Part shown: positions 27,564 to 36,414 of the stretch, one piece after another
Layout of the letters: each line of letters begins with the position of its first letter
How positions within the stretch are numbered: position 1 is the first letter of the stretch
Source: an uncultured Lachnospiraceae bacterium
GTDB lineage: Bacteria; Bacillota; Clostridia; Lachnospirales; Lachnospiraceae
Assembly: GCA_934293375.1 (NCBI GenBank)
Contig: CAKQYS010000006.1
Span: forward strand, 101,958 to 165,957
Direction: 5' to 3'
Length of the DNA stretch: 64,000 nucleotides
Program-made: the position numbers and the translations under genes
The notes under the pieces: generated by a model
What the model was told of the DNA's origin: nothing
Databases searched by the model: none
Seen by the model: only the letters and a program-made list of their open reading frames with translations

Positions 27564-29228
27564 TTATTTTGCCGGCTTATAAGAACTCTTCAAGGAAACA
27601 ATTCTGTTAAACACTAAATGATCTTCTGTACTATCCTTGATATCTACAGTGAAATATCCATGTCTGAAGAACTGGAATGACTCACCCGGTCTGGCAGTTT
27701 CAAATGACTTCTCCAGCTTACAATGTGGAAGCACAACCAGTGAATTCGGATTCAGTTTCAAGGAACCGTCCTCATTCAGATAGCCATCTTCCTCTTCAAG
27801 CACAATGTTCTCATATAATCTGACCTCGGCATCCACACATTCTGTCGCAGATACCCAGTGAATCGTACCTTTTACCTTGCGTCCCTCAAACCCGGAACCA
27901 CTCTTTGTCGCCGGATCATAGGTACAATGTACCTCTACAACCTTGCCGGTCTCGTCCTTCACAAAATCCGTACAGGTCACAAAATAAGCATTCTTCAGAC
28001 GAACCTCATTGCCCGGGAACAACCGGAAATATTTCTTTGGTGGTTCTTCCATAAAGTCTTCTCTCTCAATATATAATTCCTTTGTGAAGGCTACTTTACG
28101 AACGCCCAGTTCCGGATTCTCCTGGTTATTCTCCACATCCAGATACTCAACCTGATCCTCCGGATAATTATCGATCACCAGCTTGATCGGATCTAACACT
28201 GCCATTCTACGATCGCACTTCATCTTCAGATCCTCACGGATACAATACTCCAGCATTGCATAATCTGATGTAGAATGACTCTTTGATATACCGGAGAGCT
28301 CCATGAACATCTTAATGGATTCCGGCGTAAAGCCTCTTCTTCTCAATGCAGACAAGGATACCAGTCTCGGATCATCCCAGCCGTCTACGATACCATCCTC
28401 CACCAGCTTCTTGATGTAACGCTTACCTGTGATAATGTTCTTCAGATAAAGCTTTGCAAACTCAATCTGCTTTGGTGGATGCGGATACTCTAACTCCGTC
28501 ACCACCCAGTCATACAGTGGTCTGTGATCCTCAAATTCCAATGTACATAAAGAATGCGTCACACCCTCAATTGCATCTTCGATCGGATGGGCAAAATCAT
28601 ACATCGGATAAATGCACCATGTATCACCGGTATTGTGATGTGTCATACGCGCAATCCGGTAAATGATCGGATCACGCATATTGATATTGCCTGCTGCCAT
28701 ATCAATCTTCGCACGCAGCACCTTGGATCCATCCGGGAACTCCCCATTCTTCATCGCCTCAAACAATGCGAGGTTCTCCTCCACAGAACGATTGCGGTAA
28801 GGACTTTCCTTACCGGGTTCTGTCAAGGTTCCCCGATACTCTCTGATCTCATCTGCTGTCAGATCGCATACATATGCCTTTCCCTTCTTGATCAGCTTCA
28901 CGGCTGCCTCATACATCTGCGGAAAATAATTGGATGCATAAAACAGATTGTCTCCAAAATCTGCTCCTAACCACTTCACATCTGCTAATATGGAATCTAC
29001 AAACTCTGTCTTCTCTTTTGTTGGATTCGTGTCGTCAAAACGAAGATTAAACTGTCCACCATACTGCTTCGCCATGCCATAATTTAATAAAATAGACTTT
29101 GCATGACCGATATGCAGATAGCCATTTGGCTCCGGAGGGAATCTTGTTACAATCTTCTCATATTTTCCCTCTGCTAAATCCTGTTCTATAATCTGTTCAA
29201 TAAAATGCTTTGATACTGTTTCTTCCAT
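27564..29228 (-). CDS. glnS: Glutaminyl-tRNA synthetase
   Basis: The enzyme charges tRNA-Gln directly with glutamine. The 554-residue reading starts MEETVSKHFIEQIIEQDLAE; the frame extends 34 codons upstream but AGGAGG supports this ATG at a slightly long spacing. Class I signatures are GYLHIGHAKS (residues 37-46) and a KMSKS-type loop SGISKSHSTSDY. The C-terminal anticodon-binding barrels end in GESFQFFRHGYFTVD. Length equals that of E. coli GlnRS. Many Firmicutes lack GlnRS and use amidation of Glu-tRNA-Gln, so its presence marks a lineage with an acquired GlnS. Confidence 0.96.
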   Translation of the reverse strand: MEETVSKHFIEQIIEQDLAEGKYEKIVTRFPPEPNGYLHIGHAKSILLNYGMAKQYGGQFNLRFDDTNPTKEKTEFVDSILADVKWLGADFGDNLFYASNYFPQMYEAAVKLIKKGKAYVCDLTADEIREYRGTLTEPGKESPYRNRSVEENLALFEAMKNGEFPDGSKVLRAKIDMAAGNINMRDPIIYRIARMTHHNTGDTWCIYPMYDFAHPIEDAIEGVTHSLCTLEFEDHRPLYDWVVTELEYPHPPKQIEFAKLYLKNIITGKRYIKKLVEDGIVDGWDDPRLVSLSALRRRGFTPESIKMFMELSGISKSHSTSDYAMLEYCIREDLKMKCDRRMAVLDPIKLVIDNYPEDQVEYLDVENNQENPELGVRKVAFTKELYIEREDFMEEPPKKYFRLFPGNEVRLKNAYFVTCTDFVKDETGKVVEVHCTYDPATKSGSGFEGRKVKGTIHWVSATECVDAEVRLYENIVLEEEDGYLNEDGSLKLNPNSLVVLPHCKLEKSFETARPGESFQFFRHGYFTVDIKDSTEDHLVFNRIVSLKSSYKPAK

Positions 29229-29310
29229 AATAATACACGCCTCCTGTCCAAACCATATTACCACAAAGCTATGACAAGCGTCAACACAATACCACAGGCA
29301 AGTCCTTACA

Positions 29311-29362
29311 AAACAAAAGACCTCCGGCATCCGGTGTTCACACCGTATGTCGGAGATCTTTC
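29311..29362 (-). terminator. Strong terminator after cstA
   Basis: On the minus strand AAGATCTCCGACATACGGTG pairs with CACCGGATGCCGGAGGTCTT around a short loop and runs into TTTGTTTTG. It lies about 30 bases past the cstA stop and separates cstA from glnS. Confidence 0.85.
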
Positions 29363-29390
29363 ATATTATATTTCAACATTTCAAAAATAA

Positions 29391-31127
29391 TTATGCTTTT
29401 GTCTCGCTGTTTTTCTTACTATTTACATAACTCTTTGTAGAGTTGATAACAATCGTAATGCCTAATACGATCAGCAGAATCGCAATGATCAACTGCAGTC
29501 CATTTGCAATAAATACAGCTCCCCATGTTGTCTCACCGGCCGGAATCGTAACAGAAGCAGCTGCCTGAATTGCCTTTACCATTGCAATGGTTCTCTGTAC
29601 CAGTGCGGTAAATGTAACACACAGCATAATGATTAACGGCGGGAACAGCATCTTGTTGCTTCTTCCTGTCACCTTTAAGAATACACATAAGGTAATCAGT
29701 ACCAATGCGGAAAGCAGCTGGTTGGCAGAACCAAACAGTGGCCAGATATTCGCATAACCGATCTTCGTTAATACATAACCGCAAAGCAGAGTCACAATCG
29801 TAGAGAAATAAGTATTGCATAACAGCTTACGCCATGGTGCCGCATGCTCCATATCATCTACACTAAACAGTTCCTGAAAGCTCATACGACCAATTCTGGC
29901 AACGGCATCCAAACTGGTGAGTGCCAGTGCAGATACACACATTGTCATAAATACTGTCGCAACATAAACCGGCACGCCAAACATCTCAAAGAATCCGGCA
30001 ACGCCACGCGAAAAGATCTGGAATGGTGTTCCGACAGCAGGTGTACCATCTGCTCCGGCGGCTGCACCTGCAACACACAATGCCAGCACTGCAAGCAGAC
30101 TCTCTAATACCATTGCACCATAACCAACCTTTAACATATCCTTTTCATTTTCAATTGTCTTGGATGAAGTGCCTGAGGATACCAGACTGTGGAATCCTGA
30201 TACCGCACCACATGCTACCGTAACAAACAGGATTGGGAACAATGTACCCAGATTTTCATTTGTAAAGCCTGTATATACCGGAAGATTCATGCTTGGATGT
30301 GCTACAATCAATCCAATGACTGCACCGGCGATCATACAGATAAACATAAAGGTTGTCATATAATCTCTAGGCTGCTTTAACAACCACATAGGCAGTACTG
30401 CAGCAAAGAAAATATAAACAAATGTAATGTAGCTCCATACATTTTTATCAAATATCAATGGGCAGTTCATGCCGATTGCAAAAGAAGCTACGATACATAC
30501 AATACCCACTACAGCCTCTTTCCATCCGGACAGATCAAACTTCTTCTGCAGCAAACCAAAAATAACTGCAAATACCATAAACATGATCGAAACCATTCCG
30601 GCTGCACCATTCGTTGTTGCTGCATCCGATAACTGACTCACACCATCTGCCACGGTGTATGCATTGAAAGTACCTGCTACCATATCAGCAAATGCCGCTG
30701 TAACGATCAGCGTAAACAGCCAGCAAAAGAGCAGAAACAGTTTTCTGCCAAGCTTACCAATATATTTCTCAATCAACATACCAATTGACTTACCCTCATT
30801 TTTTACGGATGCATATAATGCACCGAAATCTGTCACGGCACCGAAGAACACGCCACCGATCAGAATCCAGAGCAGAACAGGCAGCCATCCAAATGCTGCA
30901 GCCTGGATCGCACCGGTAACAGGTCCTGCACCTGCGATAGATGAAAACTGGTGACTGAATACTGTCCATCCATTGGTCGGAACATAATCCTTACCATCTT
31001 TAAATTTGACAGCCGGCGTCTCTATCTTAGGGTCAATACCCCACTTATTTGCCAGCCAGCGGCCATACAAAGCATATGCAGCAACTAATACAACAGCTGC
31101 AATTAAAACAATTACCAGTGTGTTCAT
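29391..31127 (-). CDS. cstA: Carbon starvation protein CstA (peptide/pyruvate transporter family)
   Basis: The 578-residue protein has about fifteen hydrophobic helices and the CstA signatures GWTVFSHQFSSIAGAGPVTG, GAVTDFGALYAS, SGFHSLVSSGTSSKTIENE and SLDAVARIGRMSFQEL. Members of this family import peptides or pyruvate. AAAGGAG lies well before the ATG. Transcription passes through a T-box leader, so expression should rise when one tRNA is uncharged; this fits a peptide or amino-acid supply role better than carbon starvation in the strict sense. It has its own promoter and terminator. Confidence 0.93.
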   Translation of the reverse strand: MNTLVIVLIAAVVLVAAYALYGRWLANKWGIDPKIETPAVKFKDGKDYVPTNGWTVFSHQFSSIAGAGPVTGAIQAAAFGWLPVLLWILIGGVFFGAVTDFGALYASVKNEGKSIGMLIEKYIGKLGRKLFLLFCWLFTLIVTAAFADMVAGTFNAYTVADGVSQLSDAATTNGAAGMVSIMFMVFAVIFGLLQKKFDLSGWKEAVVGIVCIVASFAIGMNCPLIFDKNVWSYITFVYIFFAAVLPMWLLKQPRDYMTTFMFICMIAGAVIGLIVAHPSMNLPVYTGFTNENLGTLFPILFVTVACGAVSGFHSLVSSGTSSKTIENEKDMLKVGYGAMVLESLLAVLALCVAGAAAGADGTPAVGTPFQIFSRGVAGFFEMFGVPVYVATVFMTMCVSALALTSLDAVARIGRMSFQELFSVDDMEHAAPWRKLLCNTYFSTIVTLLCGYVLTKIGYANIWPLFGSANQLLSALVLITLCVFLKVTGRSNKMLFPPLIIMLCVTFTALVQRTIAMVKAIQAAASVTIPAGETTWGAVFIANGLQLIIAILLIVLGITIVINSTKSYVNSKKNSETKA

Positions 31128-31216
31128 AATTATCCTCTCCTTTGTTTTCCGGGCGTTTGCCCAACTCTTATTTGCGGTCTAACAGTAAAATGTTAAGGAG
31201 CGTGCATATAACAACA

Positions 31217-31555
31217 AAAGCCCTCGTCTCTGCATGGAATCTGAATCGATTCATTCCATGCAAAGACGAAGGCTTCCGATATATATTCATATATGCAAGT
31301 TCACTTCCGCGTTACCACTTTGCTTGCCGGGGGCTTAGTCCGGCCTCTCATTCGCCGCCTGATCAATGGTGATATCGGATGGCGTCCCCTGTTAACGGTG
31401 GGTACCGGCTCCGACTACTAAACATATGTCTTTCACTGGAGCTGCTCCCAGGTGAGGGCTGACCCGTGCCTTGATGCTGTCATCTCACCATCGACAGCTC
31501 TCTGTAACCGGTGCTACGGGAAAGTCATTTCCTGTTCTTAGCATTTAACTGTTAA
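31217..31555 (-). promoter_or_regulatory. T-box leader (tRNA-sensing riboswitch) of cstA
   Basis: On the minus strand there is a long structured leader with the stem I hallmark CAGAGAGCTG...GGTGAGATGACAGC, the AGTAGTCGGAGCCGG...CCGTTA region, the T-box sequence AAGTGGTAACGCGGA (31306-31320) and then a terminator hairpin, AAGCCTTCGTCTTTGCATGG pairing with CCATGCAGAGACGAGGGCTT, followed by TTGTTGTT. By analogy with the glyQS leader (GAAA-codon-A), the specifier could be GAC (31428-31430), which would read tRNA-Asp; this is tentative. The rest of the gap up to cstA holds only a short leader with the ribosome site. Confidence 0.88.
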
Positions 31556-31564
31556 ATCGATATA

Positions 31565-31593
31565 ACCATAGTCCTTTCATTTTTATTTGTCAA
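31565..31593 (-). promoter_or_regulatory. Promoter of the T-box-cstA transcript
   Basis: TTGACA, 17 bases, TATGGT on the minus strand, ending just before the start of the structured T-box leader. Confidence 0.7.
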
Positions 31594-31652
31594 CCCCTCA
31601 TGTCCTATTTTTATGTACTAAATTCAGTACATAGTTGATTGCGAAAGCATAG

Positions 31653-31687
31653 CAAAAGGGAGATGCTCTGCTTAGAACATCTCCCTC
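31653..31687 (-). terminator. Terminator of the hsp20 transcript
   Basis: AGGGAGATG and CATCTCCCT pair around a 12-base loop and run into TTTTGCT on the minus strand, after the small basic peptide gene. Confidence 0.75.
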
Positions 31688-31708
31688 CTGTTACATTACC
31701 CGGGCGGG

Positions 31709-31786
31709 CTATTCATATACATGTTTCTTCTTGTCTTTTGACTTCGCCTGCTTCTTCTTTAATGGATGCTTCGGATTCTTATCCAT
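31709..31786 (-). CDS. Possible 25-residue Lys-rich peptide downstream of hsp20
   Basis: Minus-strand ATG at 31784-31786 opens MDKNPKHPLKKKQAKSKDKK then KHVYE and a stop. About 40 percent of residues are Lys. AGAGG lies 8 bases upstream. It sits between the hsp20 stop and the terminator, on the same transcript, which is why I list it. It could also be untranslated. No family is recognised. Confidence 0.45.
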   Translation of the reverse strand: MDKNPKHPLKKKQAKSKDKKKHVYE

Positions 31787-31823
31787 ATTGATCGCCTCTT
31801 TTCTTCTTGCATATGGGAATCCA

Positions 31824-32300
31824 TTACTCGATCGCTATGCAGTTCTTGTTCTCAATCGCCTTCTGCTCCTTCTTCGGGATCGTGAGCTGTAAGATACCAT
31901 TCTCAAACTTCGCAGATATCTCTTCCTGTGTGATACCTTCGCCAACATAGAAGCTTCTGCTCATGCTACCTGCGTATCTCTCCTTACGGATATACTTGCC
32001 GGTCTTCTTGTCCTTCTCATTCTTATCGAGTCCCTTCGCTGCCGAAATGGTAATATAACCATCTGTCAGCTGTGCAGAAATCTCATCCTTCTTAAATCCC
32101 GGAAGATCAATATCTACTTCATAGCTGTCATCTGTCTCACGGACATCTGTCTTCATCAAGTTCTTTGCATGCTTACCATACAACGGATTCTTCGCCGGAA
32201 ACATCTCTTTCTCAAATTCCTTCTCAAAATCCTTACCAAATGGGAAATCATCCATCCAATCATCAAATAAACTTTCTCCAAAAATACTAGGTCTCAACAT
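31824..32300 (-). CDS. hsp20: Hsp20/alpha-crystallin small heat-shock protein
   Basis: The 158-residue chaperone has the N-terminal MLRPSIFGESLFDDWMDDFP, an alpha-crystallin domain (about residues 48-150) starting MKTDVRETDDSYEVDIDLPG and the conserved FENGILQLTIPK near the end. It binds unfolding proteins in the cytosol. The gene has GGAGT before the ATG, a long 5' leader of about 165 bases and a CIRCE operator on its promoter, so HrcA control is expected. Confidence 0.95.
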   Translation of the reverse strand: MLRPSIFGESLFDDWMDDFPFGKDFEKEFEKEMFPAKNPLYGKHAKNLMKTDVRETDDSYEVDIDLPGFKKDEISAQLTDGYITISAAKGLDKNEKDKKTGKYIRKERYAGSMSRSFYVGEGITQEEISAKFENGILQLTIPKKEQKAIENKNCIAIE

Positions 32301-32475
32301 AAGTCATTACTCCTTTCCTTCTTAAAACAAGTGTCGGAAATATGTTTCCTTATGGATACATAGGCACTTAGACTTTTGTATTGTTAGCACTGTCAGAGAA
32401 ATCTGAAGCGTTGTAAAAGATTCGGTTCCGGGTATTCTTTCTGATCTCTCATACCCTTTCCTGATCTTTAACTAT

Positions 32476-32518
32476 GTTATAGCACCGATTATTAGCACTG
32501 TCAAGAGGTGAGTGCTAA
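32476..32518 (-). promoter_or_regulatory. CIRCE operator overlapping the hsp20 promoter
   Basis: TTAGCACTG, nine bases and GAGTGCTAA (32492-32518) match the HrcA-binding CIRCE element with one base off in the left arm. On the minus strand the spacer and left arm contain TTGACA (32499-32504), and TATAAC follows 17 bases later (32476-32481). HrcA bound here would cover the -35. A further TTAGCACTG half site lies at 32383-32391 in the leader. Confidence 0.9.
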
Positions 32519-32550
32519 TTATTTTGTGAACATTTTGTGAAAAAGGTCTC

Positions 32551-32937
32551 CTACACTCTCTCCTGGAAAAATTCGATCTCCTCGCCTAGCGGTCCATGAC
32601 AGAATGCAATTCTGGCAGGAAATGGTGGTTCTGACGCGATCTCGATGTCCTTCGGGGCGATGAACACCTCATATCCGGCATCTTCCACCGCCTTTGCACA
32701 CGCATCGACATCGTCTGTTGCAAATGCAAAATGGCGAATCACCCCCTGCTCAAGCTGCCGGTCTGCATCATGAAAAATCTCAATCAGTTGATTTCCGGCA
32801 GCCAGCATAATACCCGCCGGCCAGACCCTTGCAACCTCTAATCCCAGTACATCCCTGTAAAAGGCAATGGTCTTATTGTATTCTGCTTCATTGCAGCATT
32901 TCATGGATACATGATGGATTCCTTTTATCAAATTCAT
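32551..32937 (-). CDS. VOC-family (glyoxalase-like) protein
   Basis: The 128-residue, single-module protein starts MNLIKGIHHVSMKCCNEAEY and has the paired beta-alpha-beta-beta-beta folds of the vicinal oxygen chelate family: His8 in IHHVSM, Glu in QLIEIFH, His in VIRHFAFATDD and Glu in GEEIEFFQE as likely metal ligands. The reaction is unknown; lactoylglutathione lyase is one possibility. AAGGAGG precedes the ATG. It follows the permease gene by 11 bases. Confidence 0.85.
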   Translation of the reverse strand: MNLIKGIHHVSMKCCNEAEYNKTIAFYRDVLGLEVARVWPAGIMLAAGNQLIEIFHDADRQLEQGVIRHFAFATDDVDACAKAVEDAGYEVFIAPKDIEIASEPPFPARIAFCHGPLGEEIEFFQERV

Positions 32938-32948
32938 AATTCTCCTCC

Positions 32949-34106
32949 TTATAACGCCTGCATAACCATAAGCACAGCAAGAAATACAAGACTCACAATC
33001 GTGAACCTTGCAATATACCGCCCTCTTACTGCAGGTGCCTCTTTTGCAATATATTTGAAGCTGATCAGACTTGCCATGGATGCAATCAAGGTACCAAGTC
33101 CACCCAGATTCACGCCTATGATCAGTTTCGGAATCTGATCCGTAAACCCAGACAATAACAACGCTGCCGGCACATTACTCATCACCTGACTGGCACAGAT
33201 CGCAGTGGCTGTCTCATGACCGGTAATCATCTGCTGTAAAAATGCACGAAATACAGATATCCTGCCGAGATTGCCTATCAATACAAACAAAACCACAAAG
33301 GTCGCCAGCAACGCATAATCAATCTTTCCAAAAACCGGTCTGTCAAAGAAAAGCAAATACAATATGACCAGTCCCAGCAGGATTTCAAACCGTAATAGAT
33401 GGGCTACCACAAGCAGACTTAACACAAACAGCATACCATATGCCACCAGCTTACCTGCATGCCCGGATAACGGTTCGACTGTTGTCTGTGCCGCATATAC
33501 CTTCTCTGTTACGCCATCTGTCTTTCCATGCCCGCTTTTCCTGCTTATCCATGACAAAATACCGACCCAGACGGACAACATCACAAATGACATTACAGAA
33601 TACGGCAGCATCAACAGAACAAAATCACCGATCTGCATGCCGGACCGCTCAAACAAATACAGATTCTGCGGATTGCCGATCGGCGTCAGCATACTACCTA
33701 AGTTTGCTGCAATCGTCTGCAATAAAACAATCCATAATAACCAGAATTTACGCACCACATCATCCAGCTTATGCATGATCGCTATTGTGAAAGGCACAAA
33801 TGTGATCAATGCCACATCATTGGTGATCAGCATGGAAAATACAAAACACAGCATCACTAGTATATAGGCAATCTGTCCGGTCTTATGAATCTTAGACAGC
33901 AGCTTCTGTGCCAGCCACGCAAACAACTGCAGCCGGTTCAAACCTGCCACAACTGCCATCAGACAAAATAAAATGCCGAGCGTTCTAAAATCAATATAGG
34001 AAATGTACTGCCTGTCCGGATGTATCACAAAGCAGGACAATACAGCGAGCACACCCGCCACGCATAATACTGTCTCCTGCTCCATCCATTTCATTATTCG
34101 GTTCAT
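32949..34106 (-). CDS. SLC13/ArsB-like anion permease
   Basis: The 385-residue protein has about ten hydrophobic helices and the ion-transporter-superfamily features MLITNDVALITFVPF and SMLTPIGNPQNLYLF (residues about 93-107 and 138-152), repeated in the second half as MSNVPAALLLSGF and LGGLGTLIASMASLISF. Such carriers move dicarboxylates, sulfate or arsenite; the substrate cannot be fixed. GGGAG lies before the ATG. It is upstream of the VOC gene in one transcription unit and downstream of a MATE gene. Confidence 0.85.
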   Translation of the reverse strand: MNRIMKWMEQETVLCVAGVLAVLSCFVIHPDRQYISYIDFRTLGILFCLMAVVAGLNRLQLFAWLAQKLLSKIHKTGQIAYILVMLCFVFSMLITNDVALITFVPFTIAIMHKLDDVVRKFWLLWIVLLQTIAANLGSMLTPIGNPQNLYLFERSGMQIGDFVLLMLPYSVMSFVMLSVWVGILSWISRKSGHGKTDGVTEKVYAAQTTVEPLSGHAGKLVAYGMLFVLSLLVVAHLLRFEILLGLVILYLLFFDRPVFGKIDYALLATFVVLFVLIGNLGRISVFRAFLQQMITGHETATAICASQVMSNVPAALLLSGFTDQIPKLIIGVNLGGLGTLIASMASLISFKYIAKEAPAVRGRYIARFTIVSLVFLAVLMVMQAL

Positions 34107-34131
34107 TCTATTCTCCCTTATCTATTATATA

Positions 34132-35466
34132 TTATCTTACAATCTCTCTCCACTTGCCGGTGCGGTACTGTGCAAAGGATATTGCAAAGTTGGCAAACCA
34201 TCCGACCGGCACTGCATACCACACAAATGCGATTCCGTATCTCGGTGCAAATGTCATTGCGATCAAAACACGGATACTCAGATTTACCAGATTGGCGACT
34301 GTGAACATCTTCATGTCACCGGCACCTCGAAGCAGACCATCCACCGACATTTTCAATCCAATCAGGCAGAAAAACCATCCCATAAATGTCAGATAACGTA
34401 TGCCCGTCGAAAGTGCAGTTGATGTTCCATCTTCGCCCAGAAACATCGTGATGATCGGGGTATGGAAAATCTCCAGCACCAGCAGTATCACAATCGCAAA
34501 GATTCCCACCAGCCGGAGTGCGGCATGATAGCCTTCTATGACGCGGTCTTTCCGGTCCGCCCCAATGTTCTGCGCAGTATACGAGGAAACCGCATTCCCG
34601 ATACCTGCCATCGGCACAATACAGATTGCCTCGATCCGCATAGCTGCCGAGAATCCTGCCAATGCCTCAGAACCAAAACTGTTCACAACAGATTGTACAA
34701 GCATCATACCGATAGAAACCGTCGACTGCTGCAGGATGGACGGCAATGCAACATAGGTCATCCGGCCTAATTCACTGAAAGAAAAAATCTTCTCGCATCT
34801 GCTTTCAATCCTTCTAAATTCCCAGAGCAGCATAGAAAATGACATCAGTACAGAGATACCCTGTGCGATCAATGTCGCCCATGCCACACCTGACACCCCC
34901 ATATGAAGCCGGATCACAAACAACATATCCAGTGCCACATTAAACAGGGAAGAAAAGATCAGAAAACACAGGGGAATCCGAGACTTGCCAAGTGCATTGA
35001 ACATCGCCGAGACCACATTATACATAAACAGAAACGGCAGTCCCAGAAAATAAATCTTCAAATATGTAGTTGACAGATCCAAAACATCCGCCGGTGTATT
35101 GAGCAGAATCATGATCCGCCTGCTAAACAATAATCCTATACCACCCAGCAAAATACTGATTACTAAAAATGACAGTAATGCCGTATAAACTGCCGATTTC
35201 ATTTTTCCGTATTCATGCGCACCAAAATAGCGACTCACGATCACCGACGCCCCCATACCGCCACCAATAGCGATACATATAAAAATATTGGCGAGCGAGT
35301 AGGAAGCTCCTACTGCCGCCAATGCCTGTTCGTTCACATGTTGTCCCACGATGGCAGAATCTACCATCGTATATGTCTGCTGAAACAGATTACCGATAAT
35401 GATCGGCAATGCGAATGTCGCCAATGCCTTGATCGGTCTTTCTGTAACAAGATAATCCTGTTTCAT
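34132..35466 (-). CDS. MATE family efflux transporter
   Basis: The 444-residue reading starts MKQDYLVTERPIKALATFAL with GGAGG before the ATG at 35466; the frame extends 13 codons into the phosphatase gene without support. Twelve helices, with PIIIGNLFQQTYTMVDSAIVG in helix 1-2 and MSVDGLLRGAGDMKMF late in the protein, fit the MATE family (VmrA/NorM-like). This is the third MATE exporter in the window and is not linked to the other two. Confidence 0.92.
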   Translation of the reverse strand: MKQDYLVTERPIKALATFALPIIIGNLFQQTYTMVDSAIVGQHVNEQALAAVGASYSLANIFICIAIGGGMGASVIVSRYFGAHEYGKMKSAVYTALLSFLVISILLGGIGLLFSRRIMILLNTPADVLDLSTTYLKIYFLGLPFLFMYNVVSAMFNALGKSRIPLCFLIFSSLFNVALDMLFVIRLHMGVSGVAWATLIAQGISVLMSFSMLLWEFRRIESRCEKIFSFSELGRMTYVALPSILQQSTVSIGMMLVQSVVNSFGSEALAGFSAAMRIEAICIVPMAGIGNAVSSYTAQNIGADRKDRVIEGYHAALRLVGIFAIVILLVLEIFHTPIITMFLGEDGTSTALSTGIRYLTFMGWFFCLIGLKMSVDGLLRGAGDMKMFTVANLVNLSIRVLIAMTFAPRYGIAFVWYAVPVGWFANFAISFAQYRTGKWREIVR

Positions 35467-35482
35467 ACCTGCCTCCAAATAA

Positions 35483-36268
35483 TTAGATATAAAATATAGT
35501 CTCATCCTCTAGTCTGATACATGCCAGCTTCGCGCCCGGCTTAGCCCATCTGGATGAGCACCCACAATCTATGTCATAAAACGAGCAGTCCCTATATTCA
35601 TCGTAATAGTAGAATACATTGCCCTCATTATACGGAAACTGACCCCGTACTGTCGTTGGTGTATGTCCCGCGATCACGGTTCCGTGTGGTAATCCACCCA
35701 ATGTATATGCCTCTCTTCTTGCACACAGATAAAAATCCTCTACACTATCATATATTCCATCGAGTCCTGCTTTGTGCAAGTCTGCTACATACCCTGCATG
35801 TACCACGGCATACTTCTTTCCATTCACATCACAAAATCGGACATATGGCATTTTACAAACCGCCTCAGCCCACGCTGTAAACCGTGTGAGTACTACTTGC
35901 TTTTTGTCAATCAATTCGCGGATCGTACCATATCTGTCAAACTGGGATGTCTCTATTCCTCTCCGGCTGATCAGCGTATACATTCTCGCGGTGTCCTCCA
36001 CCGATGCCGCATCCATCTCCTGCTTCGCACACATCTTCTGCATCAGTTCCACATGATACACAAACTCCTGATCATGATTTCCACGAAGCAGTATCACATT
36101 ATCAGGACAAGTCATGATCCAATTCAGCATCTCATAGCTCTGATAACCACGATCTATATAATCTCCCGCCAAAATAAGCTTGTCATCTGTAGAAAATTGA
36201 ATCTGTTCTAACATCATCTGCATTTCATCATAGCAGCCGTGTATATCGGACATCACATATGTACTCAT
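35483..36268 (-). CDS. PP1-like serine/threonine phosphatase or Ap4A-hydrolase family phosphoesterase
   Basis: The 261-residue reading starts MSTYVMSDIHGCYDEMQMML with AGGAG 9 bases upstream. Metal ligands of the phosphoprotein-phosphatase fold are intact: SDIHG (residues 7-11), LAGDYIDRG, LLRGNHD and VIAGHTPT. Bacterial relatives include PrpE-type and ApaH-type enzymes that dephosphorylate proteins or split dinucleoside polyphosphates; the choice cannot be made here. Its stop is 16 bases before the MATE start. Confidence 0.88.
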   Translation of the reverse strand: MSTYVMSDIHGCYDEMQMMLEQIQFSTDDKLILAGDYIDRGYQSYEMLNWIMTCPDNVILLRGNHDQEFVYHVELMQKMCAKQEMDAASVEDTARMYTLISRRGIETSQFDRYGTIRELIDKKQVVLTRFTAWAEAVCKMPYVRFCDVNGKKYAVVHAGYVADLHKAGLDGIYDSVEDFYLCARREAYTLGGLPHGTVIAGHTPTTVRGQFPYNEGNVFYYYDEYRDCSFYDIDCGCSSRWAKPGAKLACIRLEDETIFYI

Positions 36269-36414
36269 GCATATTCTCCTTTGTATCCTGTAGTCAATTA
36301 GGCAATACATATATTATATACCATTCCGGCAGAGATAGCATCTAATTTTTATAGGAACCCCTTTTGCGATTGTAACAGGCATCTTGATTTCGTCCTGTTT
36401 ACATCAACGAAATC

